This document shows, piece after piece, positions 1 to 11,945 of a stretch of DNA of 64,000 bases. The position numbers and the translations under genes are program-made. The stretch's first letter is position 1; every line of letters starts with the position of its first letter. Source of the DNA: Symsagittifera roscoffensis (taxonomy: Eukaryota > Xenacoelomorpha > Acoela > Convolutidae); assembly GCF_963678635.1 (NCBI RefSeq), contig NC_087062.1, positions 94,835,845 through 94,899,844 on the forward strand. Direction: 5' to 3'. The notes beneath the pieces were generated by a model that ran no database searches, was not told where the DNA came from, and worked only from the letters and a program-made list of their open reading frames with translations.

Positions 1-1030
1 GTTTAGGAACTGAAATACGGATGAACTCGGGCGCCATTTGGATCTGAGCTGTGGGAGAATGGCTCCTGATTCATTTTGGCTAGCATCAGAAACGATTTGG
101 ATGTTCTTCTGCGAATCGAAATGCTTTAGCTCGACGATATTTGCCACTGGTTTTTTCAGTGTTTCGAACGCCAATTGGCATTCATTTGTCCACACGAAAT
201 TTTTTTTACCGAGTAGAGAGCGCAACGGCGCTGAGTATTCCGTGAGCGCCGGCAAGTGTTTGAGGAGGCTGTGTATCGATCCCATAAAGAATTTTAATAG
301 TGTCCAAGTCTTGGGTTGGTTTAGTTTTTCTATGGTGTCCGTTTTTCTTACTAAAGTTGTGATGCCGAAATTCGTGATACGGTGTCCTAACCATTCACAT
401 TCTTTTCTTACAAACTAGCATTTTGCCAATTTCAGCGCCATGTTTTCTTTATCTAGTTTTTTCAGGATTTTTTTGGCCGACGCGATATGCTTGATTTCGG
501 AACCTATCGATATAACTAAGATATCGTCAATGAAAGCGTGCGTACAGAAAAATTGCGATTCCATGACACGTTGAAATTCCGCAGGCATTGTTGTCAATCC
601 ATAAAAAACTGTTTTGAAGCCGTACGTTCCGGTGGTTTTACCTCCCACTAACGAATTTACAATGTTTGCTAGTGTCGGCGTTTAGTGGCAGATGACCGTA
701 CGCTCACCTTAAGTCCATCGTAGTAAAACACATCCCCATTTTTCCGTTTTTTAACGTTTGCCCCACAATGTCCATTAGCCCTTCAATGTTTGGCATCTGG
801 TACTTATTTTTATGTACTTGCTTATTTAAGTGTTTTGATTCCAAAGCCAATTTTACCGAACTGTCCTTCTTACTGTGATGACAATCCGCGAGACGAAATA
901 TTTATCCGAGCTTTCTTCCAGCTTCTCTATGTGCCATTGTGCTAGTAGTTTTTCAATTTTGTTGTCTACTTTACCTTGTAGTGTGATAGCCTTTTTTTCT
1001 GCCTTTTTTGGATAGGATTTTAATTTTTGA
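1..1030 (-). pseudogene. Ty3/gypsy reverse transcriptase and start of RNase H, array copy 1 (broken)
   Basis: This is the only array copy that keeps reverse transcriptase. The longest open piece (415-648) reads through a YGLTTMPAEFQRVM stretch to the catalytic box FIDDILV, the usual Y-x-D-D region with F in first place. Upstream, near 680-730, the first palm motif TTMDL...AYGHLPL is visible but is split by a TGA. Downstream (1-394) lies the thumb and connection region, in several frames, then the start of RNase H (an IQIVSDAS-like stretch), which runs off the left edge. Family assignment rests on these motifs and on the neighbouring gag and protease. It cannot be functional as it stands. Confidence 0.8.
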
Positions 1031-1119
1031 AGAAAATTATAACTACGTATGCGCCCTACCCTTTGAAAAAATCTTTGGATTTGCTTACTGAAAAGTTTCT
1101 ATCTGTCATCTAGGTAATC

Positions 1120-1509
1120 TCACTGGTCCTCAATGTCCAATTGACCCTGGATGTTGAGTGCTCCTTGCTCCGCTGGCGTTTGAACTAGCATGAGTCCCAA
1201 TGCCGGCATCAGTTTTCTACCGATGATTGATGGTCGACAGCCCCCAATTACATTGATTGCTGCCTGGGTCGTCCATCCGTTGGGTTGAAGGGTCGCGACA
1301 AATTTCCCCATCAGCTTCAAGGGGATGTTTCCATAATCCCTGATTTGGTCATCCTTCGAATCTAACAGCTGGAGGAGCATGTTCTTCTTCCCTAAGGTAC
1401 GTTTTATTTCTCCGATGATGAAAATGAATATAGGCGATCCGCTGTCAATCCAGTCTTGCGTGGAGTGTCCAGCAATCTTTGTCGCTAGCTTCGCACCCGC
1501 TATTTTCAA
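1120..1509 (-). pseudogene. Retroviral-type aspartic protease fragment, array copy 1
   Basis: An open stretch of 129 residues contains WIDSGSP, the DSG active-site motif of a retropepsin, and later a conserved IIGRKLMPALGL stretch that matches the second conserved region (I-x-G) near the protease C-terminus. It lies between the gag zinc knuckle and the reverse transcriptase, the normal Ty3/gypsy order. The reading frame is open here but is not joined in frame to gag or to reverse transcriptase in this copy. Confidence 0.7.
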
Positions 1510-1572
1510 TTCCTTATCCTTTCTTCATCTGATCGACATAACAAACTGTAATGCGTTCTCATCCTGGTCCTG

Positions 1573-2160
1573 GTGAGGATCTCCTTTGGCGCAGTCTTCA
1601 TGAATAAGGCCCAAACGTCCTCTTTCTGCCGTTCTCTGGCCTCTACACGTGCGCTAGTAGTGTTCCCTGTTCTACAAAAATTGCGAGTAGCGCTTTTCGT
1701 CGGACACGTCGCAAGGTGGTCCGTTGTAAACCCACTCTGGTCGCAATTTAAACACTTGCGATCAGCTCCACAGCGATTGTTTCTTCTGAGTGCTCATCTG
1801 GCACCCCGCTGCAATGCGCTGCGGTAGCCATTGCCAATTGAGCTCGCAGTTTCTGTTTTTATCTCAAGCGCCCCCCGCCGGCGCCGTAGCGAGTCCTCCA
1901 ACGGAAATTTTGTAAGTTCTAGCGTATTTGTCCCCCTTGTTTGTACGGGAGTGCGATCCGGTTAACTTCATCAGGAGTTTTAGTAGATCGACAAAGTTTC
2001 GTTTGCGCCTCCTTGTTCGACGTATTCAATATAATTATATCCCGTAAAATCCTTCGCTTTAGCTTTCCCAGGTTGCACCTTGCCGCAAGCCAGCTTAGTA
2101 CTGAAGAAAACTTTTCCAACGTCTCCCCATCCCACTGTTTTCTGGATATGTTCTAACTTC
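1573..2160 (-). pseudogene. Ty3/gypsy gag fragment with zinc knuckle, array copy 1
   Basis: On the minus strand the stretch 1704-1754 encodes a zinc knuckle with spacing C-x2-C-x8-H-x4-C, a longer loop than the usual C-x2-C-x4-H-x4-C. Upstream (1919-2119) lies a gag-like helical segment. Several frames are needed to follow it, so it is a broken gag. The same stretch recurs in copy 2 (3633-4216) and copy 3 (5700-6272). Confidence 0.6.
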
Positions 2161-2162
2161 AA

Positions 2163-2945
2163 ACTGACTCAATTGACACTCAGTAATGGGTTCAGCTACT
2201 TTCGCGGCTTTTCGTTCGTTACATTCCGATATGCAAATCTCTGCCATCTTTAGTTGATTGGTTGATGTCTGAGCACATGATTTCTCGCCCTGATCCGGCG
2301 GACTTTTGCAAACAAGTTTGCATATTGCACTTTTTTTAGCCAAAACATTCGATACCTTTGATTTGGGTTTCATTAGGCCGGCGGTGTTATCTAACTTTGC
2401 GTATCCGAGTGAATTACTAATTATGCGAAATTTAGCCACAGTGACTGTATAATCGTATACACTAACACGCGATGCATCATTGACGGGGTGCCTTAATAAG
2501 TAGTCAGTTAAACTAATTTTGGCCCCAGGCGTGCGTTCAATTTGAAAGACAATTGGAGTTATTCTATCAATCCACCGTGTTAGTTTTGTTTCATTTGTTA
2601 TTTCCATTTAAAAGTGTCACCAGCGTCAGATGATCCGTTACGGCTGTAACATGCCTAGCAAATATTTAATTTCCAAAATATTCCGAGCCCCACACAATTG
2701 CTAATATCTCCAGTTTGTTTGTAGAATACTTTTTCTCCTCAGTGTTTAGGAACTGAGATACGGATGAACTCGGGCGCCATTTGGATCTGAGCTGTGGGAG
2801 AACGGCTCCTGAGTCATTGTGGCTAGCATCGCAAACAATTTGGATATTCTTCTGCGCATCGAAATGCTTTAGCTCGACGATATTTGCCACTGGGTTTTTC
2901 AGTGTTTCGAATGCCAATTGGCATTCATTTGTCCACACGAAATTT
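2163..2945 (-). pseudogene. Ty3/gypsy RNase H fragment, start of array copy 2, fused to copy 1 gag
   Basis: The piece 2666-2938 reads IQIVCDASHNDSGAVL (first RNase H Asp) and KYSTNKLEILAIVWG (the Y-x-x-x-x-x-E-x-L-A region). Beyond a TAA, a TDHLTLVTLL motif follows near 2610-2650. The ORF at 2095-2607 begins with the RNase H tail (TRWIDRITPIVFQIE, then PGAKISLTDYLLRHPV). After that the sequence does not go on to integrase: it passes through about 100 residues of uncertain origin into gag. RNase H is broken by at least two stops and a frameshift. Confidence 0.75.
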
Positions 2946-3179
2946 TCTTACCGAGTAGAGAGCGCAACGGCGCTGAGTTTTCCGTGAATGCCGGCAAGTG
3001 TTTGTGGAGGCTGTGTATCGATCCCATAAAGAATTTTAATTGTGACCAAGTCTTGGGTGGGTTTAATTTTTCTATGGTGTTTAATTTTGATGAAAATTAT
3101 AACTACGTATGCGCCCTACCCTTTGAAAAAATATTTGGATTTGCTTACTGAAATGTTTCTATCAGTCATCTAGGTAATC

Positions 3180-3569
3180 TCACTGGTCCTCAATGTCCAA
3201 TTGCCCCTGGATGTTGAGTACTCCTTGCTCCGCTGGCGTTTGAACTAGCATGAGTCCCAAAGCCGGCATCAGTTTTCTACCGATGACTGATGGTCGACAG
3301 CCCCCAATTACATTGATTGCTGCCTGGGTCGTCCATCTGTTGGGTTGAAGGGTCGCGACAAATTTCCCCATCAGATTCAAGGGGATGTTTCCATAATCCC
3401 TGATTTGGTCGTCCTTCGAATCTAACTGCTGGAGATGCATGTTCTTCTTCACTAAGGTACGTTTTATTTCTCCGATGATGAAAATGAATGTAGGCGATCC
3501 GCTGTCAATCCAGTCTTGCGTGGAGTGTCCAGCAATCTTTGTCGCTAACTTCGCACCCGCTACTTTCAA
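3180..3569 (-). pseudogene. Aspartic protease fragment, array copy 2
   Basis: A 129-residue open stretch nearly identical to 1120-1509, again with WIDSGSP and IGRKLMPALGL. It differs by a handful of substitutions. The reverse transcriptase that should follow is absent: about 3080 the sequence jumps from the thumb-region flank straight to the segment just downstream of protease. Confidence 0.7.
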
Positions 3570-3632
3570 TTCCTTATCCTTTCTTCATCTGATCGACATA
3601 ACGAAGTGTAATGCGTTCTCGTCCTGGTCCTG

Positions 3633-4216
3633 GTGAGGATCTCCTTTGGTGCAGTCCTCATGAATAAGGCCCACACGTCCTCTTTCTGCCGTTCTCTGGC
3701 CTCTACACGTGCGCTCGTAGTTTTCCCTGTTCTACAAAAATTGCGAGTAGCGCTTTTCGTCGGACACGTCGCAAGGTGGTCCGTTTTAAACCCACTCTGG
3801 TCGCAATTTAAACACTTGCGATCAGCTCCACAGCGATTGTTTCTTCTGAGTGCTCATCTGGCACCCCGTTGCAATGCGCTGCGGTAGCCATTGCCAATTG
3901 AGCTCACAGTTTCTGTTTTTATCTCAAGCGCCCCCCGCCAGCGCCGTAGCGAGTCCTCCAACGGAAATTTTGTAAGTTCTAGCGTATTTGTCCCCCTTGT
4001 TTGTACGGGAGTGCGATCCGGTTAACTTCATCAGGAGTTTTAGTAGATCGACAAAGTTTCGTTTGCGCCTCCTTGTTCGACGTATTCAATATAATTATAT
4101 CCCGTAAAATCCTTCGCTTTAGCTTTCCCAGGTTGCACCTTGCCGCAAGCCAGATTAGTACTGAAGAAAACTTTTCCAACGTCTCCCCATCCCACTGTTT
4201 TCTGGATATGTTCTAA
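3633..4216 (-). pseudogene. Gag and zinc knuckle fragment, array copy 2
   Basis: Near-identical to 1573-2160. The zinc-knuckle stretch is conserved (positions about 3764-3814). The gag part at 3979-4179 differs from copy 1 at one residue. The high identity between copies argues for recent amplification after the element had already been broken. Confidence 0.6.
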
Positions 4217-5010
4217 CTTCTAACTGACTCAATTGACACTCAGTAATGGGTTCAGCTACTTTCGCGGCTTTTCGGTCGTTACATTCCGATATGCAAATCT
4301 CTGCCATCTTTGGTTGATTGGTTGATGTCTGAGCACATGATTTCTCGACCTGATCCGGTGGATTTTTGCAAACAAGTTTGCAAATTGCACTTTTTTTAGC
4401 CAAAACATTCGATACCTTTGATTTGGCGGTGTTATCTAACTTTGCGTATCCGAGTGAATTACTAATTATGCGAATTTTAGCCACAGTGATTGTATAATTG
4501 TATACACTAACACGCGATGCATCATTGACGGGGTGCCTTAATAAGTAGTCAGTTAAACTAATTTTGGCCCCAGACCTGCGTTCAATTTGAAAGACAATTG
4601 GAGTTATTCTATCAATCCACCGTGTTAATCGGCAAAACATAGTTTTGTTTCAATTAGTATTTCCATTTAGCAGTGTCACCAGCGTCAGATGATCCGTTAC
4701 GGCTGTAACATGCCTAGCAAATATTTAATTTCCAAAATATTCCGAGCCCCATACAATTGCTAATATCTCCAGTTTGTTTGTTGAATACTTTTTCTCCTCA
4801 GTGTTTAGGAACTGAGATACGGATGAACTCGGGCGTCATTTGGATCTGAGCTGTGGGAGAACGGCTCCTGATTCATTTTGGCTAGCATCAGAAACAATTT
4901 GGATGTTCTTCTGCGCATCGAAATGCTTTAGCTCGACGATATTTGCCACTGGTTTTTTTCAGTGTTTCGAATGCCAATTGGCATTCATTTGTCCACACGA
5001 ATTTTTTTTT
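4217..5010 (-). pseudogene. RNase H fragment, array copy 3, fused to copy 2 gag
   Basis: Carries the same RNase H to gag junction as 2163-2945. The 161-residue ORF at 4155-4640 begins inside the RNase H tail (TRWIDRITPIVFQIE) and ends in gag-like sequence. It lacks 15 bases that are present in copy 1 (near 2373). No integrase is present. Confidence 0.7.
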
Positions 5011-5241
5011 TACCGAGTAGAGAGCGCAACTGCGCTGAGTATTCCGTGAATGCCGGCAAGTGTTTGTGGAGGCTGTGTATCGATCCCATAAAGAATTTTA
5101 ATTGTGACCAAGTCTTGGGTGGGTTTAGTTTTTCTATGGTGTTTAATTTTGAAGAAAATTATAACTACGTATACGCCCTACCCTTTGAAAAAATATTCGG
5201 ATTTGCTTACTGAAATGTTTCTATCAGTCATCTAGGTAATC

Positions 5242-5640
5242 TCACTGGTCCTCAATGTCCAATTGCCCCTGGATGTTGAATACTCCTTGCTCCGCTGGCG
5301 TTTGAACTAGCATGAGTCCCAATGCCGGCATCAGTTTTCTACCAACGATTGATAGTCGACAGCCTCCAATTACATTGATTGCTGCATGGGTCGTCCATCC
5401 GTTGAATTGAAGGGTCGCGACAAATTTCCCCATCAGCTTCAAGGGGATGTTTCTATAATTCCTGATTTGGTCGTCCTTCGAATCTAACTGCTGGAGGTGC
5501 AGGTTCTTATTCCTTAAGGTACGTTTTATTTCTCCGATGATGAAAATGGATATAGGCGATCCGCTGTCAATCCAGTCTTGCGTGGAGTGTCCAGCAATCT
5601 TTGTCGCTAACTTCGCATCCGCTCAATTCCTTATCCTTTC
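5242..5640 (-). pseudogene. Aspartic protease fragment, array copy 3 (most decayed)
   Basis: Homologous to 1120-1509, but only 66 residues stay open (5242-5442). The part holding the DSG motif is in another frame, and several bases are missing near 5620. It is the most diverged protease of the three. Confidence 0.6.
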
Positions 5641-5699
5641 TTCACCTGATCGACATAACAAAGTGTAATGCGTTCTCGTCCCGGTCCTGGCGAGGATCT

Positions 5700-6272
5700 C
5701 CTTCGGTGCAGTCCTCATGAATAAGGCCCACGTGTCCTCTTCCTGCCTTTCTCTGGCCTCTACACGTGCGTTCGTAGTGTTCCCTGTTCTACAAAAATTG
5801 CGAGTAGCGCTTTTCGTCGGACACGTCGCAAGGTGGTCCGTTGTAAACCCACTCTGATCGCAATTTAAACACTTGAGATCGGCTCCACAGCGATTGTTTC
5901 CTCTGAGTGCTCATCTGGCACCCCGTTGAAATGGGCTGCGGTAGCCATTGCGGATTGCGCTCACAGGTTCTGTTTTTATCTCAAGCGCCTCCCGCCGGAG
6001 CCGTAGCGAGTCCTCCAACGGAAACTTTGTAAGTTCTGGCGTATTTGTCCCCCTTGTTTGTACGGGAGTGCGATCCGGTTAACTTCATCAGGAGTTTTAG
6101 TAGATCGACAGAGTTTCGTTTGCGCCTACTTGTTCGACGTATTCACCATAAACATATCCCGTAAAATCCTTCGCTTTAGCTTTCCCAGGTTGCACCTTGC
6201 CGCTAGCCAGCTTAGTACTGAAAGAAACTTTTCCAAAGTCTCCCCATCCCACTGTTTTCTGGATATGTTCCG
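5700..6272 (-). pseudogene. Gag fragment, array copy 3 (outermost)
   Basis: Matches the gag part of copies 1 and 2 up to about 6272, where the other copies turn into the RNase H-derived sequence. The zinc-knuckle region is present but altered. Its upstream neighbour (6273-6560) is therefore the one flank in this window that does not come from the chimeric junction. Confidence 0.55.
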
Positions 6273-6560
6273 AACGTTTTGTTCCTTTCCTTTTTGAAAA
6301 CACTCTCGAGCTCGTCCAGCACGCTTGTCGTCGCCAAGCCCAGAAAGAGCTTCCGATTGTGGAGTTCATCCTGGTCACGCTCCCCCGGCAAAGATACAGA
6401 TTTGAAAAGAATGTCTGCTCCGCGTCCACACAGTTTTTTCCTGCGGATCCTCTTCCTAGAGCCTATGGGACACGCGCACGAAGTGGGTCCACTAGGAGAC
6501 AAGTCCTTCATGAAGATCCCGAAAAATGCACTGTTGCCTATGTATTAACATTAGGAATAA
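6273..6560 (-). other. Possible original gag upstream sequence
   Basis: A GC-richer stretch joined in frame on the minus strand to the gag of array copy 3: one 99-residue frame covers 6212-6511 and crosses the array edge. It is rich in charged residues (an IGSRKRIRRKK stretch) and has no motif I can name. It could be the real gag N-terminal coding region that the amplified units lost, or unrelated DNA that happens to be open. Confidence 0.3.
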
Positions 6561-7297
6561 AAAAATTTTAGTGACCCTTTCAAAATTGTGAAGGGATTTT
6601 GAAAATTTTGATGCCATTCCCCTCTAATACCCCAATGAGGAACCTGCACGAAATTAGTCCACTAGCAGACCATAATTCGGAGATGTGATTCAAATCAAAA
6701 CATTCCCTTGTATTAAGATAGGCGAAACAAGAAAAACACATTTCGAAGGATATTCTTTCAAAACTGCGAACAGAACACTCTCAAATGAACCGGAAAACAT
6801 CCAATTGAATCGTTGCGACAACTCCAAAATGCTGTCAAAGATGCCCAAAATTTTGAACTCTCGTCAACGTTAGAGCGAAATAAAACGCCGAAGCAATAAG
6901 TACAAGCCTTGCTATTACCCCCCAGGTAAAACGAGCGATCCAGTGCTCTCATAGCATCGGCGCCTCCAGTCACCTACTCGGCCAAAACGCCGTGATCTCA
7001 AGTGAAGTTTTGCCCGGCACGCGCCGTATTCTGGTGGTTGCGCTATGTGAAAAACGAATAATCGATACTTCAATTCTTAATGCATTAATCTCTGACTGCA
7101 AATCAAAAGATTTTAGCTAGCTAACTTTCTCAATATCAAAATGGCAGGTACTTAATTAAATCCATCCAAGATTGAAGACAGCACCGATGGCGCCAATAAA
7201 CAAACTCAAATAACTTAAAATTATTCATCATATGAAATGCATATATACGACATTCCATCGAGTTTACTAATTTTATTTTTTAATTTAAAATTACACA
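6561..7297. other. No recognisable gene
   Basis: AT-rich spacer. I see only short ORFs (for example 6685-6873) with no family resemblance, and a slightly GC-richer patch at 6960-7060 of unknown nature. Confidence 0.5.
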
Positions 7298-10200
7298 AAA
7301 CAGAAATTATGTTGAGTTTTAGACCAGTGGTCAGCCTTCCCCCTGGGCATATAGTCTTACAGTTTTAGTTCCCGTCTTTCCGATATCCTACGGCACGTCT
7401 GAACATAGTTAGTACCCCGTTCTCTTGCTCCTTCCCCCTTCTTTCGCCCCTCCTTGAAAATACTATCAATCATCACTCCACCGAGTTTCGACACCGCCGT
7501 TCGCTTTCTGAAACTTTTTCGCGGCCCCGTTTCATCCGAGTTTTGCGTGTAGGCCTCTCTAACTGACTCAGTTTCTAAGTTTTTTGTAATCTATTTCTCA
7601 GAAACAAAAAAATGAACCTATTCGCGACTCTAGTTATTTAATATTAGGCTTCCCTTTTCGTTTTTGAAACTGATTACTTTTTTTCGAAAGGCGATAGAAA
7701 CTATTAGTTGTTGGAGATAAGCGCATGATTGGTGAAAATTTTCACGGAGCAGAAAAAGCAGATTTTTTTCCTAAGAGCAGCAGATATTACTCAATAAAGT
7801 AGAATAAATCTTTGGAGTCTGGCTTAAAATAGCCTCACTTTTTGAACACCAAATTTGTTAACAGCATACAAATGCTGCATTCTGATTGCTACATTCTAAT
7901 TAGAACGAAATACAAATGCTGCATTCTAAAAACAGTATACAAGTTTTGCTGCATACTGATTGGACGAATGCATAACCGATAAAATTACAAAACCTAAATT
8001 TGGTCAAAATAAGGTCTTCACATTGATTTGAGAGGGCTCGGAAAATCAGTTTAGTCGACCTAACAAAAAAGTCGATAATATTTCGAAAATTTTTGAAGAT
8101 CCGCTCATTTTCGAGGAAAACCTAGATCCACACCTGCTACGGGCTAATCGATAAATAAATTGTCAAAACTGTAAATACTACCAAAAAATTGAAGACTTAT
8201 ACTAAATTGAGTAATTATAAAAAGTTTCTATAGATTGAACTCTTATATAAAAATCTTGGTAAAATCATTCAATTAATGCATAATCTATTTGTATTTTTGG
8301 TGATATAGACCATTCAAATACTTGTCTTACCGGTTTGCTTATAAAAATTTCATATATTTCTTGTTTTTCTACTCTTGGACCCAATGTGCTCTTAGACCAT
8401 TCTGCTTGCTGCTCCGCCGCCAAAAGTATTAAACAGGCCAAAGAGCATGTCCTAAACCAAAAAGAGAAATTATGTTGAGTTTTAGACCAGTGGTCAGCTT
8501 TCCCCTTGGGCATATAGTCTTACAGTTTTATTTCCCGTCTTTCCGATATCCGACGGCACGTCTGAACATAGTTAGTACCCCGTTCTCTTGCTCCTTCCCC
8601 CTTCTTTCGCCCCTCCTTGAAAATACTATCAATCATCACTCCATCGAGTTTCGACACCGCCGTTCGCTTTCTGAAACTTTTTCGCGGCCCCGTTTCATCC
8701 GAGTTTTGCATGTAGGCCTCTCTAACTGACTCAGTTTCTAAGTTTTTTTAATCTATTTCTCAGAAACACAAAAATGAACCTATTCGCGACTCTAGTTATT
8801 TAATATTAAGCTTCCCTTTTCGTTTTTGAAACTGATTACTTTTTTTTCGAAAGGCGATAGAAACTATTAGTTGTTGGAGATAAGCGCACAATTGGTGAAA
8901 ATTTTCACGGAGCAGAAAAAGCAGAATTTTTTCCTAAGAGCAGCAAATATTACTCAATAAAGTAGAACAAACCTTTGGAGTCTGGCTTAAAATAGCCTCA
9001 CTTTTTGTACACAAAATTTGTGAACAGCATACAAATGCTGCATTCTGATTGCTACATTCTAATTAGAACGAAATACAAATGCTGCATTCTAAAAACAGTA
9101 TACAAGTTTTGCTGCATACTGATTGGACGAATGCATAACCGATAAAATTACATAACCTAAATTTGGTCAAAATAAGGTCTTCACATTGATTTGAGAGGGA
9201 TCGGAAAATCAGTTTAGTCGACCTAACAAAAAAGTCGATAATATTTTGAAATTTTTTGAAGATCCGCTCATTTTCGAGGAAAACCTAGATCCACACCTGC
9301 TACGGGCTAATCGATAAATAAATTGTCAAAACTGTAAATACTACCAAAAAATTGAAGACTTATACTAAATTGAGTAATTTTGAAAAGTTTCTATAGATTG
9401 AACTCTTATATAAAAATCTTGGTAAAATTATTCAATTAATGCATAATCTATTTGTATTTTTGGTGATATAGACAATTCAAATACTTGTCTTACCGGTTTG
9501 CTTATAAAAGTTTATATATTTTTTGTTTTTCTACTCTTGGACCCATTGTGCTCTTAGACCATTCTGCTTGCTGCTCCGCCGCCAAAAGTATTAAACAGGC
9601 CAAAGAGCATGTCCTAAACCAAAAACAGAAATTATGTTGAGTTTTAGACCAGTGGTCAGCCTTCCCCCTAGGCATATAGTCTTACAGTTTTAGTTCCCGT
9701 CTTTCCGTTATCCGACGGCACGTCTGAACATAGTTAGTACCCCGTTCTCTTGCTCCTTCCCCCTTCTTTCGCCCCTCCTTGAAAAAACTATCAATCATCA
9801 CTCCACCGAGTTTCGCCACCGCCGTTCGCTTTCTGAAACTTTTTCGCGGCCCCGTTTCATCCGAGTCTTGCGTGTAGGCCTCTCTAACTGACTCAGTTTC
9901 TAAGTTTTTTTAATCTATTTCTCAGAAACACAAAAATGAACCTATTCGCGACTCTAGTTATTTAATATTAAGCTTTCCTTTTCGTTTTCGAAACTGATTA
10001 CTTTTTTTTCGAAAGGCGATAGAAACTATTAGTTGTTGGAGATAAGCGCATGATTGGTGAAAATTTTCACGGAGCAGAAGAAGCAGATTTTTTTCCTAAG
10101 AGCAGCAGATATTACTCAATAAAGTAGAATAAATCTTTGGAGTCTGGCTTAAAATAGCCTCACTTTTTGAACACCAAATTTGTTAACAGCATACAAATGC

Positions 10201-11945
10201 TGCATTCGGATTGCTACATTCTAATTAGAACGAAATACAAATGCTGCAGTCTAAAAACAGTATACAAGTTTTGCTGCATACTGATTGGACGAATGCATAA
10301 CCGATAAAATTACATAACCTAAATTTGGTCAAAATAAGGTCTTCACATTGATTTGAGAGGGCTCGGAAAATCAGTTTAGTCGACCTAACAAAAAAGTCGA
10401 TAAAATTTCGAAATTTTTTGAAGATCCGCTCATTTTTGAGGAAAACCTAGATCCACACCTGCTACGGGCTAATCGATAAATAAATTGACAAAACTGTAAA
10501 TACTAACAAAAAATTGAAGACTTATACTAAATTGAGTAATTTTAAAAAATTTCTATAGATTGAACTCTTATATAAAAATCTTGGTAAAATTGTTCAATTA
10601 ATGCATAATCTATTTGTATTTTTGGTGATATAGACAATTCAAATACTTGTCTTACCGGTTTGCTTATAAAAGTTTCATATATTTCTTGTTTTTCTACTCT
10701 TGGACCCAATGTGCTCTTAGACCATTCTGCTTGCTGCTCCGCCGCCAAAAGTATTAAACAGGCCAAAGAGAATGTCCTAAACCAAAAACAGAAATTATGT
10801 TGAGTTTTAGACCAGTGGTCAGCCTTCCCCTTGGGCATATAGTCTTACAGTTTTATTTCCCGTCTTTCCGATATCCGACGGCACGTCTGAACATAGTTAG
10901 TACCCCGTTCTCTTGCTCCTTCCCCCTTCTTTCGCCCCTCCTTGAAAATACTATCAATCATCACTCCATCGAGTTTCGACACCGCCGTTCGCTTTCTGAA
11001 ACTTTTTCGCGGCCCCGTTTCATCCGAGTCTTGCGTGTAGGCCTCTCTAACTGACTCAGTTTCTAAGTTTTTTTAATCTATTTCTCAAAAACACAAAAAT
11101 GAACCTATTCGCGACTCTAGTTATTTAATATTAAGCTTCCCTTTTCGTTTTTGAAACTGATTACTTTTTTTTCGAAAGGCGATAGAAACTATTAGTTGTT
11201 GGAGATAAGCGCATGATTGGTGAAAATTTTCACGGAGCAGAAAAAGCAGATTTTTTTCCTAAGAGCAGCAGATATTACTCAATAAAGTAGAATAAATCTT
11301 TGGAGTCTGGCTTAAAATAGCCTCACTTTTTGAACACCAAATTTGTTAACAGCATACAAATGCTGCATTCTGATTGCTACATTCTAATTAGAACGAAATA
11401 CAAATGCTGCAGTCTAAAAACAGTATACAAGTTTTGCTGCATACTGTTTGGACGAATGCATAACCGATAAAATTACATAACCTAAATTTGGTCAAAATAA
11501 GGTCTTCACATTGATTTGAGAGGGCTCGGAAAATCAGTTTAGTCGACCTAACAAAAAAGTCGATAAAATTTCGAAACTTTTTGAAGATCCGCTCATTTTT
11601 GAGGAAAACCTAGATCCACACCTGCTACGGGCTAATCGATAAATAAATTGTCAAAACTGTAAATACTAACAAAAAATTGAAGACTTATACTAAATTGAGT
11701 AATTTTAAAAAATTTCTGTAGATTGAACTCTTATATAAAAATCTTGGTAAAATTGTTCAATTAATGCATAATCTATTTGTATTTTTGGTGATATAGACAA
11801 TTCAAATACTTGTCTTACCGGTTTGCTTATAAAAGTTTATATATTTCTTGTTTTTCTACTCCTGGACCCATTGTGCTCTTAGACCATTCTGCTTGCTGCT
11901 CCGCCGCCAAAAGTATTAAACAGGCCAAAAAGCATGTCCTAAACC
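7298..11945. repeat. Four tandem 1163-bp units, non-coding
   Basis: The landmark gaaattatgttgag recurs with its first base at 7303, 8466, 9628 and 10791, giving periods of 1163, 1162 and 1163. Units are nearly identical over their whole length. Each contains a smaller internal repeat around the phrase acaaatgctgcattct (for example 7869-7965). Short ORFs at 8265-8513, 8472-8729, 10542-10838 and 10797-11054 recur simply because the DNA repeats. They match nothing I know and include antisense pairs, so I do not call genes. The fourth unit stops at its end and is followed immediately by the tail of a Helentron-like element. Confidence 0.9.

Larger units (their letters stand above)
1..6272 (-). 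repeat. Tandem array (2.5 copies) of a defective Ty3/gypsy fragment
   Basis: The same sequence restarts at 1, 2743 and 4802, each time with an almost identical stretch beginning gtttaggaactga. Copies 2 and 3 are 2059 bp apart. Copy 1 is about 680 bp longer because it keeps a reverse transcriptase segment (about 332-1020) that copies 2 and 3 lack. Homology of copy 3 stops near 6272. Read on the minus strand, each unit runs gag, zinc knuckle, protease, (reverse transcriptase), RNase H, and then directly gag of the next unit, with no integrase or LTR between. All units carry stops and frameshifts, so none is likely to encode a working polyprotein. Confidence 0.85.

Noticed and set aside
38-418. 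126-residue plus-strand ORF, with similar ones at 2781, 2918, 4840 and 4962
   Set aside because: It lies antisense to the RNase H and thumb coding of the gypsy array and recurs only because the array repeats.
1704-1754. Host zinc-finger gene
   Set aside because: The C-x2-C-x8-H-x4-C knuckle sits between gag-like sequence and a retropepsin, so it belongs to the retroelement.
8265-11054. Recurring 63 to 98-residue ORFs in the 1163-bp units
   Set aside because: Overlapping antisense frames in repeated DNA, not uniformly kept open in all four units, and no family resemblance.
7298-11945. Possible CRISPR-like or satellite array
   Set aside because: The units are 1163 bp with no short repeat and spacer pattern, so not CRISPR; kept only as a tandem repeat.
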